Shown here one piece after another: positions 44,187 through 54,154 of a stretch of DNA of 64,000 nucleotides. The notes beneath the pieces are model-generated. The model saw nothing but the letters and a program-made list of their open reading frames with translations. It did not search any database and had not been told where the DNA came from. This stretch comes from Chryseobacterium aquaeductus. Its GTDB lineage: Bacteria; Bacteroidota; Bacteroidia; Flavobacteriales; Weeksellaceae. The position numbers and the translations under genes were made by a program. Each line of letters begins with the position of its first letter. Within the stretch, counting starts at the first letter, position 1. The stretch covers positions 1,302,001-1,366,000 of the forward strand of contig NZ_CAJIMS010000001.1 of assembly GCF_905175375.1 (NCBI RefSeq). The letters are read 5' to 3'.

Positions 44187-45035
44187 ATGAAAAAACTTTT
44201 ACTTGCTTTAGGGATATTATATTGTTTTTCGATTAGCGCACAGACACTATTATCAGAAAACTTTGAAGCTGCCACCTTCCCTTCAACATGGACAAGAACT
44301 ACACTTGTGACATCCAGACCTTGGGATTTGTCAACTGTTAATTTTTCAGGAACTACCCCTCAAGCTATTGCATTGAGAGATAATTTTACTATTACAGGAA
44401 CTAATTCAGCAACGCTAGACTGGATAGCTTCCGCAAATACTGCTAACTTAACTAGTCCTTCTTTTAGTTTAGTTGGTGCAGCTAGTCCAAGTCTGAAATT
44501 CAATGTTGTTGTGGGATGGTCATATATGATTAATCAGGATTTGGGAGATTTGGTTGCTCAAATCTCAACAGACGGTGGTTTGACATGGACTACGCTTTGG
44601 GATGAGGATACCGAAACGGGATTTACCAATGATAGTGATACAAATCCCGACACTGATCTTTACAATACAGTTGCAGTACAAAAAAGCTTAGTTCCTTATA
44701 TCGGACAAGCTAATGTTCGTATTAGATTTCAATACACAGCTACTAACGCTGATGCAGTTGCTATAGATGACGTGCAAGTTTTAGCAGCAACTCTGGCAAC
44801 AGATGAAGTTTCGAGATCAATAACAAGCATTTATCCTAACCCGACAAAAGGAGAAATCAATATCAAATCTGATAAGAAAATAAAATCATCTGAAATTTTA
44901 GATTTCACTGGAAAATCAATACTGAAATCTTCATCGGCTAAGGCAGACATTTCTTCATTGCATAAAGGAAATTATATTATGCAGGTAGAATTCACAGACG
45001 GAACTTCTATTTCTGAAAAAATAATTAAAGAATAG
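44187..45035 (+). CDS. Secreted cleaved-adhesin-domain protein with Por sorting domain
   Basis: 282 residues: signal peptide (MKKLLLALGILYCFSISAQ), a jelly-roll cleaved adhesin domain at about 20-200 ('SENFEAATFPSTWTR', 'DGGLTWTTLWDE', 'AVAIDDVQV'), and a type A T9SS sorting domain ('SIYPNPTKGEINIKS', 'GKSIL', 'LHKGNYIMQVEFTDG', final 'SEKIIKE'). It is exported by type IX secretion, with surface or medium location. Ligand unknown. Confidence 0.88.
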   Translation: MKKLLLALGILYCFSISAQTLLSENFEAATFPSTWTRTTLVTSRPWDLSTVNFSGTTPQAIALRDNFTITGTNSATLDWIASANTANLTSPSFSLVGAASPSLKFNVVVGWSYMINQDLGDLVAQISTDGGLTWTTLWDEDTETGFTNDSDTNPDTDLYNTVAVQKSLVPYIGQANVRIRFQYTATNADAVAIDDVQVLAATLATDEVSRSITSIYPNPTKGEINIKSDKKIKSSEILDFTGKSILKSSSAKADISSLHKGNYIMQVEFTDGTSISEKIIKE

Positions 45036-45052
45036 ATTATCTTAATAAATAC

Positions 45053-45083
45053 AAAGCCATCTCAAAAATGAGATGGCTTTGTA
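45053..45083 (+). terminator. Bidirectional terminator
   Basis: AAAGCCATCTCA (45053-45064) pairs perfectly with TGAGATGGCTTT (45069-45080), then GTATTTATT. It lies between convergent genes. Confidence 0.85.
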
Positions 45084-45146
45084 TTTATTAATGATTTAGT
45101 AGGCTATGTTATTAATACAGCCTCAAATATAAATAGACATTATTAT

Positions 45147-46130
45147 TTATCTTTTACTGAATTTTCTGGTTATTAAACCTTTATCCGTTTTAAGTCCAAT
45201 CAGGTAAATTCCTGGTTTTAAGTTTTGTACATTCACCTTGTTATTATTCATTTCTGCATCCATTCTTATTCCGGACATATCATAGATATAGATATTGGTG
45301 ATTTTATATTTACTCTTCACATTAATGAAATCTGTTGCCGGACTCGGATAGATAGAAATATCATAATCAGCAGAAGGCGTAGATTCATTGGTAGACAATA
45401 ACAATGTTTCTGCTGCAACAGCCTTTACTATTACATTATCAAATAAATGCTCTGATGAGGCATTATTTGTTCCAAGAATGTCTTGTGCTACATAATTAAA
45501 TTGAAAGGGTACCTTCACCGCTGTTCCTGTTATTGTTTTATAAAAACCTGGCCCTTTATACGTTACTGTCCCATTTAATGTATTATATGCGAAACCAAGC
45601 CTAACCCAACTATTAGCAGGTAAAACAACAGACGCTGCAGGTATTCCTGTCCCTAGATCTGTAAAACCAATCGTTCCAGTTGTTGTTGTGTAAATACCTG
45701 ATAGTGTTTTATTACTGTGCTGCATACTTAAGCCACCTAAAAGAAATTCAGAAGTATCATTATAGAGTTCAATCCCTCCAGCATTATTACTTGTTGAAAC
45801 TGGCCCTGTAAAATAATCATATTCTATCTGAATAATATTATTGCCTGCTGTTCTCGTTGCCCATGCATTATCAAGACCGTCTTTCCAAAGGCGTCGAGAC
45901 GTATCATTTGTGGCATCACATAAAATTTTTAAATTTTTACCAGAACCAGATGCCTCAACCACATAATCACCGTTTGCACCATTATCAATTTGATAAGGTT
46001 CTACACCCATGCCTAGCTGTGCAACAATACTACCAGCATTAAGCGCATCAAAATTTTCTTGTTGTAAAATCTGTGAGTTTAAATGACTTAAGAAGCCTAA
46101 ACAAAATAGAATGAGGAATTTACATTTCAT
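45147..46130 (-). CDS. Secreted protein with Por sorting domain
   Basis: 327 residues: signal peptide (MKCKFLILFCLGFLSHLNSQ), a central lectin/glucanase-like beta-sandwich of about 200 residues without catalytic motifs I can name, and a type A T9SS sorting domain ('DISIYPSPATDFINVKS', 'IYDMSGIRM', 'LKPGIYLIGLKTDKG', 'TRKFSKR'). Secreted by type IX. Convergent with the previous Por-sorted protein but not similar to it in the mature domain. Confidence 0.82.
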   Translation of the reverse strand: MKCKFLILFCLGFLSHLNSQILQQENFDALNAGSIVAQLGMGVEPYQIDNGANGDYVVEASGSGKNLKILCDATNDTSRRLWKDGLDNAWATRTAGNNIIQIEYDYFTGPVSTSNNAGGIELYNDTSEFLLGGLSMQHSNKTLSGIYTTTTGTIGFTDLGTGIPAASVVLPANSWVRLGFAYNTLNGTVTYKGPGFYKTITGTAVKVPFQFNYVAQDILGTNNASSEHLFDNVIVKAVAAETLLLSTNESTPSADYDISIYPSPATDFINVKSKYKITNIYIYDMSGIRMDAEMNNNKVNVQNLKPGIYLIGLKTDKGLITRKFSKR

Positions 46131-46241
46131 CTTTTAATTTTTTTCCAAAACTAAAAAATAGATTTTTGACATACCAAATAATTAACTTTTTTTAACTGAT
46201 TAACCATCAAAAAGATGTAAACCTTTATAATTTATAAATCT

Positions 46242-46249
46242 TACTTTTG
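46242..46249 (+). promoter_or_regulatory. -7 box of the DUF6080 gene
   Basis: TACTTTTG, a full match to TAnnTTTG, 15 bp before the GTG start. Its closeness supports that GTG as the start codon. Confidence 0.5.
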
Positions 46250-46264
46250 TAAAAACATTAAAAC

Positions 46265-47542
46265 GTGTTAACATTCAGACAAAAATTTGTAAATTTCTTA
46301 AAGCTGCTTTTTCCATCTACATTCATAGAGTTGGGAATTTTCGTATTCTTTTTATTGGTTTACGGAATTCTAGGCTCATATATTGCGCTGAATTTCAGAA
46401 TCATTTTCGACAGCAGAATCCCATGGGATGCATATTTTAGTTTTGATAACAAAGCCATCATTATGACTGGCGGAAGTTTTGAAAGACATCCTCTGTCATA
46501 CTACTTTTTCAACTGGATGCGAGATACTGTTTTGCTTTTTACTGATGGAAAAACGGATGTTAATTTTAGACTGATTTTAGCTTGGTTGAGCAATCTCACA
46601 ATAAGTTTAAGTCTGGTTCAGATTTATAAATATTTGAACAATATAATCAGACTTCCTTTACTTTTAAGTTTATTAATTGTCTTCTTTTTCAGTTTATTTT
46701 CAACAAATATTCTTCTTTCTTTTACGCCGGAAACATATACCTACACGTTGTTTCTATTAGTTTTATTTAATTATTATACTGCCATCAAATTTAACAAAAA
46801 CGGAAAAATTGCCGGTTCTGCATTAGTGCTTGCGGGAGTGACAATTGGAGGATTGACGGTGACGAATATTGTAAAAATTTTTATCCCCATAATTTTTGAG
46901 AACGGTTTATTTAAAAGCTGGAAAAAATTCGGAAATGCTGCATTCAGAGTCATTCTTGCTTGTGCTGTTTTTGTTCTTTTATACTTAAATCGAATTGATT
47001 TTAAATATCAAAACATCCTTTCAAAATCCGGCGAACAGTACGAAAAGTTCTCGAATGTAAAATCAACTCCCATTTGGGACATGATCTACTCTTACTTTTT
47101 TGGTGGAAACATTCTTTTCCCAAGTTTTTTTATTCGTGAAAAACATAATATGGAAGGTTTCTACTTCAAAGCCATTTTCATGGAAACCTACTCTACCGCC
47201 TTCGCCTATATTTTTATTGGACTTGTATTAGGGCTTGTATTGTGGAGTTATTGCAAAAATTTCAAAAATAAACTCGTTCAAATCCTTATGATTTCCTTTT
47301 TGGTAGACATTACGATACATTGTATCTTCAGATTTGGACTTCATACTTCTTACATTTATGGTGGTCATTTTATTTTTATCTATCCGCTATTATTGGGTTG
47401 GCTGTTTTTTGCGTACAGTAATTCACCAAAAACACTTTCTTTTCTTACAATGACGACAGTTGTTTTAACTATTTATCTGCTACTCAACAATTACCATAGA
47501 ATGATAGATTTTTTTGAATTTCTAAACACGTATTACCAATAA
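46265..47542 (+). CDS. DUF6080 polytopic membrane protein
   Basis: 425 residues with about 10 hydrophobic helices. The start is GTG at 46265; no ATG occurs in frame before the first helix. The loop 'IPWDAYFSFDNKAIIMTGGSFERHPLSYYFFNW' after helix 1 has an Asp and the HP motif in a position like GT-C glycosyltransferases (ArnT/PMT type). I recognise the family only as DUF6080; a glycosyltransferase role is a guess from topology. Confidence 0.7.
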   Translation: MLTFRQKFVNFLKLLFPSTFIELGIFVFFLLVYGILGSYIALNFRIIFDSRIPWDAYFSFDNKAIIMTGGSFERHPLSYYFFNWMRDTVLLFTDGKTDVNFRLILAWLSNLTISLSLVQIYKYLNNIIRLPLLLSLLIVFFFSLFSTNILLSFTPETYTYTLFLLVLFNYYTAIKFNKNGKIAGSALVLAGVTIGGLTVTNIVKIFIPIIFENGLFKSWKKFGNAAFRVILACAVFVLLYLNRIDFKYQNILSKSGEQYEKFSNVKSTPIWDMIYSYFFGGNILFPSFFIREKHNMEGFYFKAIFMETYSTAFAYIFIGLVLGLVLWSYCKNFKNKLVQILMISFLVDITIHCIFRFGLHTSYIYGGHFIFIYPLLLGWLFFAYSNSPKTLSFLTMTTVVLTIYLLLNNYHRMIDFFEFLNTYYQ

Positions 47543-47579
47543 AAAAGCGCGGAGAAAATAAATTTTCTCCGCGCTTTTT
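47541..47579 (+). terminator. Strong bidirectional terminator
   Basis: GCGCGGAGAAAAT pairs with ATTTTCTCCGCGC with a minimal loop, flanked by A-run on one side and TTTTT on the other. It separates the convergent DUF6080 and SPOR genes. Confidence 0.9.
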
Positions 47580-47593
47580 CACTTTATTTAAAA

Positions 47594-48124
47594 CTATTTT
47601 GCTTCAGCGCAAAAGATTCTGTATTGTACAGCAACAGCAGATTTAAAATATTCTCTCACTCTGGAAAGATCTGCGGCTGCGCTTTGTTTTGTGAAATAAC
47701 TTCCTGCTAAAATCTTATAATTTGGTCTCAGAGAAGCATCCGTCTCAACTTTCAGATTCGGAAATCTTTTTCGGAAATATGCTTTCACTTCATTTGCTTC
47801 TTCATTACTTTTCACAACTGTAATCTGGATTTTAAAACCTAAGATACGAGGGTTTTTTCTGCATACTTCTGCATTTGTAAGCTCTCTGCTTGGTACAAAA
47901 ATCTTTGCCGGTCTTGCAGGAATGTCATAATCTGCAGAAGAATTATTCACAGCTACTCTTGCACATTTTTCTTCAAGACCAGTCATTGCATCATTCACAC
48001 GTGAATCCATCGTCACAACCAGCTCTGTTCCTGACAAAGTATCTCTCTTTACAACCTGTTGGGCATCAACGGTATAAAAACCAAAGACGGAAAGCATTAA
48101 AAATATTTTGATAAAATTTCTCAT
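47594..48124 (-). CDS. SPOR-domain periplasmic protein
   Basis: 176 residues with signal peptide MRNFIKIFLMLSVFGFYTVDAQ. The last ~80 residues form a SPOR domain ('GFKIQITVVKSNEEANEVKAYFRKRFPNL', 'YKILAGSYFTKQSAAADLSRVREYF'), which binds denuded glycan strands at the septum. Start is the ATG at 48124. Cell-envelope role likely. Confidence 0.85.
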   Translation of the reverse strand: MRNFIKIFLMLSVFGFYTVDAQQVVKRDTLSGTELVVTMDSRVNDAMTGLEEKCARVAVNNSSADYDIPARPAKIFVPSRELTNAEVCRKNPRILGFKIQITVVKSNEEANEVKAYFRKRFPNLKVETDASLRPNYKILAGSYFTKQSAAADLSRVREYFKSAVAVQYRIFCAEAK

Positions 48125-48253
48125 TTAAACTTGTTTCTGCAAATTTAGGATAATTTAAAAATACCGCAACCATAGTTATTTAGAATAGTTACAAATTATA
48201 CGTTGATGACATTTTCCCCTCTGTATATGCCGTTAAATTCCTGTTAAAAATAT

Positions 48254-48261
48254 TATTTTTG
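48254..48261 (+). promoter_or_regulatory. -7 box of the act operon
   Basis: TATTTTTG, a full match, 46 bp before the actA ATG. No typical TTG at 19 nt upstream was found. Confidence 0.45.
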
Positions 48262-48307
48262 CGGAATTGATTACTAATTCAATATTTACTAACATAAGAT
48301 AATTTAA

Positions 48308-49663
48308 ATGATTAGTTGGAGAAAGCATTATAAAAAAGGGCTGATTGCAATAGGTTTATTGTTGTCAACAAGTGCTTCAATTTACGGGCAAGACGGCGAT
48401 CCTAAAAATGGTGAAAAACTTTTTAAGGCAAACTGTACGGCATGTCACGCGTTGGATAAACAAGTTATCGGTCCTGCACTGAAGGGTGTGGTAGAGAGAC
48501 TTAAAACCGAACAAGGACTTGATACAGATTGGCTTCATAAGTGGATTAAAGACAACAAAGCACTCAGAGCTTCTGGCGATAAGTATGCTAATGAGGTTTT
48601 TGAAAAGTTTAATAAAACTGAAATGTTGGCGTTTCCAAATCTTGCAGATAAGGACATTGACGACATTTTAGCTTACACAACTAATCCTCCCGCACCTGTA
48701 GATGCAGTACCAGAAACTCCTGCACCGGGAGCACCTGCAGCTGGAACTCCGGCAAACAACACGACTTCAAGTATTGTAATTATTTCACTTTTAGCAATTG
48801 CTGCTTTATTGGTTTGGATCTTAGTCAAACTGAGACAGTTAGTAAAACTAGGTCAGTCTGACGATTTAGCAGGACTTAACGAAAGCAGAGTAAAATCTTT
48901 CAGTGAAATCTACGAAAAATACCACTACATCGGTAAAGGTCTTTTAGCTGTTTTAGCTCTATTAGCAACTTACGGAGTGTGGAACTGGATCATGTGGATT
49001 GGTGTTTATAAAGGATATAAGCCTGAACAACCTATCTACTTCTCTCACAAAATTCACGCTGGAGAAAATAAAATTGACTGTCAATTGTGTCACTCTAGTG
49101 CTAAATACGGTAAGGTTTCTGAAATTCCTTCCATGAACGTTTGTATGAACTGTCACAGAACGATTTCTGAGTACAATGGTAAATATATTGAGCCAGGAAA
49201 AGACAAAGCTTTCTATGACGGTGAAATCAAGAAGATCTATGAATCAACGGGCTGGGATGCAGAAAAACAACAATATACAGGCAAAACAACTCCTGTAGAA
49301 TGGACAAGAATCCACAATATGCCGGACTTCGTTTACTTCAACCACTCTCAGCACGTAGTAGCAGGTGAGCAAGCGATTATCAATTCTTTCAACAAAAAGA
49401 ATCCTGACAGCAAGATTGATGTTGTATGTAAAGCATGTCATGGAAAAATTGATACAATGAATGTGGTACAAATGGCAAACGACTTCACTATGGGATGGTG
49501 TATCGAATGTCACAGAACGACTGAAGTTGATATGAACAACGGTTATAATAAAGAATACTTCAAAAATCTACACGAAAAGCTTAAAAAGCAATACCCTCAA
49601 GATGGCGGTAAGATTACTGTAGATGCGATTGGAGGTCTTGAGTGTGGTAAATGTCATTATTAA
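48308..49663 (+). CDS. actA: Alternative complex III subunit ActA, multiheme cytochrome c with extra N-terminal cytochrome domain
   Basis: 451 residues with six CxxCH sites. Residues about 30-130 are a class I monoheme cytochrome c (CTACH at 43-47, Met ligand in 'MLAFPNL'). A Pro/Ala linker and two transmembrane helices follow, then the pentaheme core with CQLCH, CMNCH, CKACH, CIECH and CGKCH. The core takes electrons from quinol oxidation in ACIII. The extra N-terminal heme domain goes beyond the pentaheme description of the family and may pass electrons on. First gene of a six-gene operon. Confidence 0.93.
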   Translation: MISWRKHYKKGLIAIGLLLSTSASIYGQDGDPKNGEKLFKANCTACHALDKQVIGPALKGVVERLKTEQGLDTDWLHKWIKDNKALRASGDKYANEVFEKFNKTEMLAFPNLADKDIDDILAYTTNPPAPVDAVPETPAPGAPAAGTPANNTTSSIVIISLLAIAALLVWILVKLRQLVKLGQSDDLAGLNESRVKSFSEIYEKYHYIGKGLLAVLALLATYGVWNWIMWIGVYKGYKPEQPIYFSHKIHAGENKIDCQLCHSSAKYGKVSEIPSMNVCMNCHRTISEYNGKYIEPGKDKAFYDGEIKKIYESTGWDAEKQQYTGKTTPVEWTRIHNMPDFVYFNHSQHVVAGEQAIINSFNKKNPDSKIDVVCKACHGKIDTMNVVQMANDFTMGWCIECHRTTEVDMNNGYNKEYFKNLHEKLKKQYPQDGGKITVDAIGGLECGKCHY

Positions 49664-49686
49664 TAACTAAAAAATTAGAAGTATAA

Positions 49687-52600
49687 ATGGCTTCAAACAA
49701 AATACAATTTAGAAGTATTCACGAACTTAAAGATCCAGCTTTGAATGGTAAGCTGGCTCTGAAAGAGTTCCAAGAAGAAATTCCGGTAGAAGATTTCTTA
49801 GGTGATGCTGAGAAAAGCGATGCTAGTACAACAAGAAGAGATTTCTTGAAGCTATTAGGTTTCTCTACCGCAGCAGTTACTTTGGCAGCTTGTGAGGCAC
49901 CGGTAATCAAAACAATTCCTTATGTGGTAAAGCCGCATGATATTATCCCTGGAGTTCCGAATTATTACGCTTCGACATATTTTGATGGTTTCGATTTCGC
50001 AAGTGTTTTAGTAAAAACAAGAGAAGGACGACCGATTAAAATTGAACCAAACCCGGCAGCTGGTGATTTAGGTAAAACTAACGCTAGAGCTCAGGCAAGT
50101 GTACTTTCTCTTTATGATAATGATAAAGTAAAACAGCCTAAGCTTGATGGTAAAGACGAAACTTTCGACAAAGTAGATGATTTTGTAATAAAAGGATTAA
50201 ATGAAGCTGCGGCTTCAGGTAAAAGAATTGTTTTATTATCTCATTCATTTGCTTCACCTACTTTCAAAAAATTATTTGCTGAATTCAAAGCTAAATATCC
50301 TACCGCTGAACTGGTAACTTACGATGCAATTCCTTATGCGGCTTCTTTGGATGCTGCACAGGAAGTATTCGGACAGAGAGCATTGCCTGTTTATGACCTT
50401 AAAGGTTCTGAGTTGGTAGTTTCTTTCCAGGCTGATTTCTTGGGTGACTACAACGCTTCTAGCTTAGAAACTTCTTATGCCGCTGCAAGAAAACCGGGAG
50501 AAAACATGTTGAGACATATTCAAGTGGAGTCAAACATATCATTGACTGGTGCAAATGCAGATTCAAGATACAGATTAAAGCCAAGCGCAGTAAACAAAAC
50601 TTTGGTTGAGGTTTACAACGCAATCGTTGGAGGTGGCTCTTCAGATAAATTAGCTAATGAGATTGCTAAAGAATTGGCAGCAAAAGGCAGCAAAGCTGTC
50701 GTTTTCGCTGATGGTTCTAAAGGCGCTCAGGTTTTAGCTCACTTAATCAACCAAAAATTAGGTTCAGTAGCTTTCACTGGTAAAGCAAACTTCCTGAAAG
50801 AATTTGATAAAGTAAGATTCCAGGAATTTTTAGGATGGGTAAATGGTGGACAAGTTGGTGTATTGATTACCAACAATGTTGACCCAATCTATTCTCACTA
50901 TAAAGGACAGGATTTCAAAAAATCTTTAGCTAAAGTTCCTCACGTTATTGCTGTTGCAGACAAGAAAAACGAAATGTATAAAGCAGCGAAAGCTGTAATT
51001 CCGCTAGCTAACTGGTTAGAATCTTGGGGTGATATTGAGCCTCAATCTGGAGTTTATTCATTAATGCAACCAACTATCCAGAAAATCTACAAATCTAGAC
51101 AGATTGAAGAATCTCTATTGGTTTGGAAGAATGGAAAGAACAATGCAGCAAACAACTACTACGATTATTTAAAAGCGAGTTCAGCTTCTGTTTTAGGAGG
51201 AACTTCATTCAATAAAGCTCTTTACAACGGTATTACGACTTCTAATAATGCCGCTACTCTATCTTATGCTGGCGGAAACGCCGCACAGGCAGTTACAGAA
51301 TTAGGAAGCTTCAAAGCTTCAGATTTAGAATTAGTTTTATATACAAAGACTTCAATAGGTGACGGAACTCAGGCAAATAACCCTTGGTTGCAGGAATTAC
51401 CGGATCCATTAACAAGAATGTCTTGGGACAATTACTTGACAATTTCTCCGAAAGATGCAGAAAGATTAGGAATAGAAAATGATCTGAATGCCAGAATGCA
51501 GTTAGATGGTTCTATTGTAAACCTTACTGTAAACGGAGTGACAATAAAAGACGTTCCAGTATTCATCCAACCAGGTCAGGCAGACGGATCAGTAGGTCTT
51601 GCACTTGGTTATGGTAAAAAAGATTCTGGAGCAACTGCAGATACTGGTGTGAATGCTTATCCTTTATTTGACGGTTCAAACCTTGTGATTTCTGATGTTA
51701 AAATAGAAAAAACAGGTGAAGAGCATGAGTTCGCTGGAATTCAGCTACAAAATACCTTAATGGGTCGTTATGATATAGCTAAAGAAGTTCCGTTGACGGA
51801 ATATCTAAATGTAGCATTTGATGACGAACACCACGGATGGAACAAACCATTGGAATATCATACGATAAGTGGTGCTTTGCCAGCAGGTAAAATTGATCTG
51901 TGGGATGCATTTGATGATACAGACGGTCCTCACTTTAACTTATCAGTTGATTTGAACTCTTGTACTGGTTGTGGAGCATGTATTATTGCTTGCCAGGCAG
52001 AAAACAACGTTCCTGTTGTTGGTAAGGAGGAGATCAGAATGTCTAGAGATATGTATTGGTTAAGAATTGACCGTTACTATTCTGCAAAAGAAAAAATCGA
52101 GACTAAAGAGGGTGTAGAGAGAGGATTGAATGTTCCTCAATTATACGACATATTGATAGAACCAAACCAAAGCCCTGATGTAATCTTCCAGCCGGTGATG
52201 TGTCAGCATTGTAACCACGCTCCTTGCGAAACGGTTTGTCCGGTAGCGGCTACATCACATGGTAAGCAAGGTCAAAACCAAATGGCTTACAACAGATGTA
52301 TTGGTACTAGATATTGTGCAAACAACTGTCCTTATAAAGTAAGACGTTTCAACTGGTTTACATATAACTTGAATGACAAATTCGACTTCAATCAAAATAA
52401 CGATTTAGGAAGAATGGTTCTTAACCCGGATGTTGTAGTAAGAACAAGAGGGGTAATGGAAAAATGTTCATTATGTATTCAGCAGACACAGGCAACCATC
52501 CTGAATGCGAAGAAAGAAAACAGAAAAGTGACAGACAATGAATTTAAAAATTCAGTGGCTTGTGCATCTGCTTGTTCTACCGGATCATTGACGTTTGGAG

Positions 52601-52731
52601 ATATGAATGACAAAGAATCTGAAGTAAGAGGATTGTACTCTAGCAACAGAAGATATCATTTACTTGAGGAGATCGGAACAAAACCAAATGTGTTCTATCA
52701 TACAAAAGTAAGAAACAGAGTAGAAAATTAA
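49687..52731 (+). CDS. actB: Alternative complex III subunit ActB (molybdopterin-like and Fe-S domains)
   Basis: 1014 residues. A Tat-type signal 'TTRRDFLKLLGFSTAAVTLAAC' starts about residue 46, whose final Cys may be lipidated. The large N-terminal part is a molybdopterin-oxidoreductase-like domain that has lost cofactor binding in the family. The C-terminal ~270 residues form an NrfC-like ferredoxin domain with four cysteine clusters ('CTGCGACIIAC', 'CQHCNHAPCETVC', 'CIGTRYCANNC', 'CSLC...CASAC'). Periplasmic electron-transfer subunit. Confidence 0.95.
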   Translation: MASNKIQFRSIHELKDPALNGKLALKEFQEEIPVEDFLGDAEKSDASTTRRDFLKLLGFSTAAVTLAACEAPVIKTIPYVVKPHDIIPGVPNYYASTYFDGFDFASVLVKTREGRPIKIEPNPAAGDLGKTNARAQASVLSLYDNDKVKQPKLDGKDETFDKVDDFVIKGLNEAAASGKRIVLLSHSFASPTFKKLFAEFKAKYPTAELVTYDAIPYAASLDAAQEVFGQRALPVYDLKGSELVVSFQADFLGDYNASSLETSYAAARKPGENMLRHIQVESNISLTGANADSRYRLKPSAVNKTLVEVYNAIVGGGSSDKLANEIAKELAAKGSKAVVFADGSKGAQVLAHLINQKLGSVAFTGKANFLKEFDKVRFQEFLGWVNGGQVGVLITNNVDPIYSHYKGQDFKKSLAKVPHVIAVADKKNEMYKAAKAVIPLANWLESWGDIEPQSGVYSLMQPTIQKIYKSRQIEESLLVWKNGKNNAANNYYDYLKASSASVLGGTSFNKALYNGITTSNNAATLSYAGGNAAQAVTELGSFKASDLELVLYTKTSIGDGTQANNPWLQELPDPLTRMSWDNYLTISPKDAERLGIENDLNARMQLDGSIVNLTVNGVTIKDVPVFIQPGQADGSVGLALGYGKKDSGATADTGVNAYPLFDGSNLVISDVKIEKTGEEHEFAGIQLQNTLMGRYDIAKEVPLTEYLNVAFDDEHHGWNKPLEYHTISGALPAGKIDLWDAFDDTDGPHFNLSVDLNSCTGCGACIIACQAENNVPVVGKEEIRMSRDMYWLRIDRYYSAKEKIETKEGVERGLNVPQLYDILIEPNQSPDVIFQPVMCQHCNHAPCETVCPVAATSHGKQGQNQMAYNRCIGTRYCANNCPYKVRRFNWFTYNLNDKFDFNQNNDLGRMVLNPDVVVRTRGVMEKCSLCIQQTQATILNAKKENRKVTDNEFKNSVACASACSTGSLTFGDMNDKESEVRGLYSSNRRYHLLEEIGTKPNVFYHTKVRNRVEN

Positions 52732-52756
52732 AGTTTAAATAATAAATAGGTAAAAA

Positions 52757-54154
52757 ATGTCAGGACATTACGAAGCTCCGATAAGGGAACCTCTGATCAT
52801 TGGTCACAAAACTTATCACGATATCACAGAAGATATTGCAAGACCTATAGAAGAAAGAGCAGGAAAGCTGTGGTGGGTATCACTATATGCGGCACTCGTT
52901 TTATTCATCTATGGATTCGGCTGTATCGCCTACACTATCGGGACAGGTATTGGAGCATGGGGGCTTAATAGAACTATTAACTGGGGTTGGGATATTACCA
53001 ACTTCGTATGGTGGGTAGGTATTGGTCACGCCGGAACCTTAATCTCAGCAGTATTATTATTATTTAGACAACGCTGGAGAATGTCTGTCAACCGTTCTGC
53101 GGAAGCGATGACGATCTTCGCAGTTGTACAGGCAGCAATCTTCCCGGTTATCCACATGGGTAGAGTTTGGGTAGGATATTGGGTATTCCCGCTTCCTAAC
53201 CAATTTGGTTCTCTTTGGGGGAACTTCAACTCTCCTCTACTTTGGGACGTATTTGCAATCTCAACATATTTCTCAGTATCAACGGTATTCTGGTTTATGG
53301 GGTTGATTCCTGACTTTGCAATGATCAGAGACAGAGCAAAAACTCCTTGGACTAAGAAAATTTATACATTCCTTGCATTCGGTTGGGGCGGTAAAGCCAA
53401 ACACTGGCAAAGATTCGAAGAGCTATCTTTGGTATTGGCAGGTTTAGCAACTCCACTAGTATTCTCGGTACACACGACGGTATCTTTTGACTTTGCTACT
53501 TCGGTAATTAAAGGATGGCACTCTACGATCTATCCTCCTTACTTCGTTGCAGGTGCAATCTTCTCAGGATTTGCAATGGTACAAACACTATTGTTGATCG
53601 CTAGAAAAGTTTGTCACCTCGAAGATTATATCACAATGTATCATATTGAAATTATGAACATCGTAATTATTCTGACAGGTGGAATGGTAACAGTAGCTTA
53701 TGCAACTGAATATTTCATCGGATGGTACTCTGGTTCTCGATATGAAGATTTTACATATCTTTCTCCGGGTGCTGCTACAGGACCTTACTGGTGGGCATTC
53801 TGGGCATTAATTTCTTGTAACTTAATTATTCCGGCTGCATTCTGGTTTAAAAGAGTGAGAACAAATATCCTTGCAACATTTATTATCGCATTGATCATCA
53901 ACATCGGTATGTGGTTTGAGCGTTTTGACATCATCGTTATCAACCTTTCAAGAGATTACTTACCTGGATCTTGGACGATGTTTAAACCAACCATCATCGA
54001 CGTAGGTGTATACTTAGGAACTATCGGATTCTTTTCTGTATTATTCTTACTATACGCAAGAACATTCCCTGTAATCGCACAGGCCGAATTGAAATCGATT
54101 TTGAAAATCTCAGGTGAAACTTATAAAGCAAAAGAAGGAGATGAGCACCACTAA
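52757..54154 (+). CDS. actC: Alternative complex III subunit ActC (NrfD-like quinol-binding)
   Basis: 465 residues, NrfD/PsrC-like, with about 10 transmembrane helices ('PEERAGKLWWVSLYAAL'-like start, 'WDITNFVWWVGIGHAGTLISAVLLLFRQRWR', 'HTTVSFDFATSVIKGWHSTIYPPYFV'). It carries the quinol site. Its 3' end overlaps actD by 14 bp. Confidence 0.95.
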   Translation: MSGHYEAPIREPLIIGHKTYHDITEDIARPIEERAGKLWWVSLYAALVLFIYGFGCIAYTIGTGIGAWGLNRTINWGWDITNFVWWVGIGHAGTLISAVLLLFRQRWRMSVNRSAEAMTIFAVVQAAIFPVIHMGRVWVGYWVFPLPNQFGSLWGNFNSPLLWDVFAISTYFSVSTVFWFMGLIPDFAMIRDRAKTPWTKKIYTFLAFGWGGKAKHWQRFEELSLVLAGLATPLVFSVHTTVSFDFATSVIKGWHSTIYPPYFVAGAIFSGFAMVQTLLLIARKVCHLEDYITMYHIEIMNIVIILTGGMVTVAYATEYFIGWYSGSRYEDFTYLSPGAATGPYWWAFWALISCNLIIPAAFWFKRVRTNILATFIIALIINIGMWFERFDIIVINLSRDYLPGSWTMFKPTIIDVGVYLGTIGFFSVLFLLYARTFPVIAQAELKSILKISGETYKAKEGDEHH

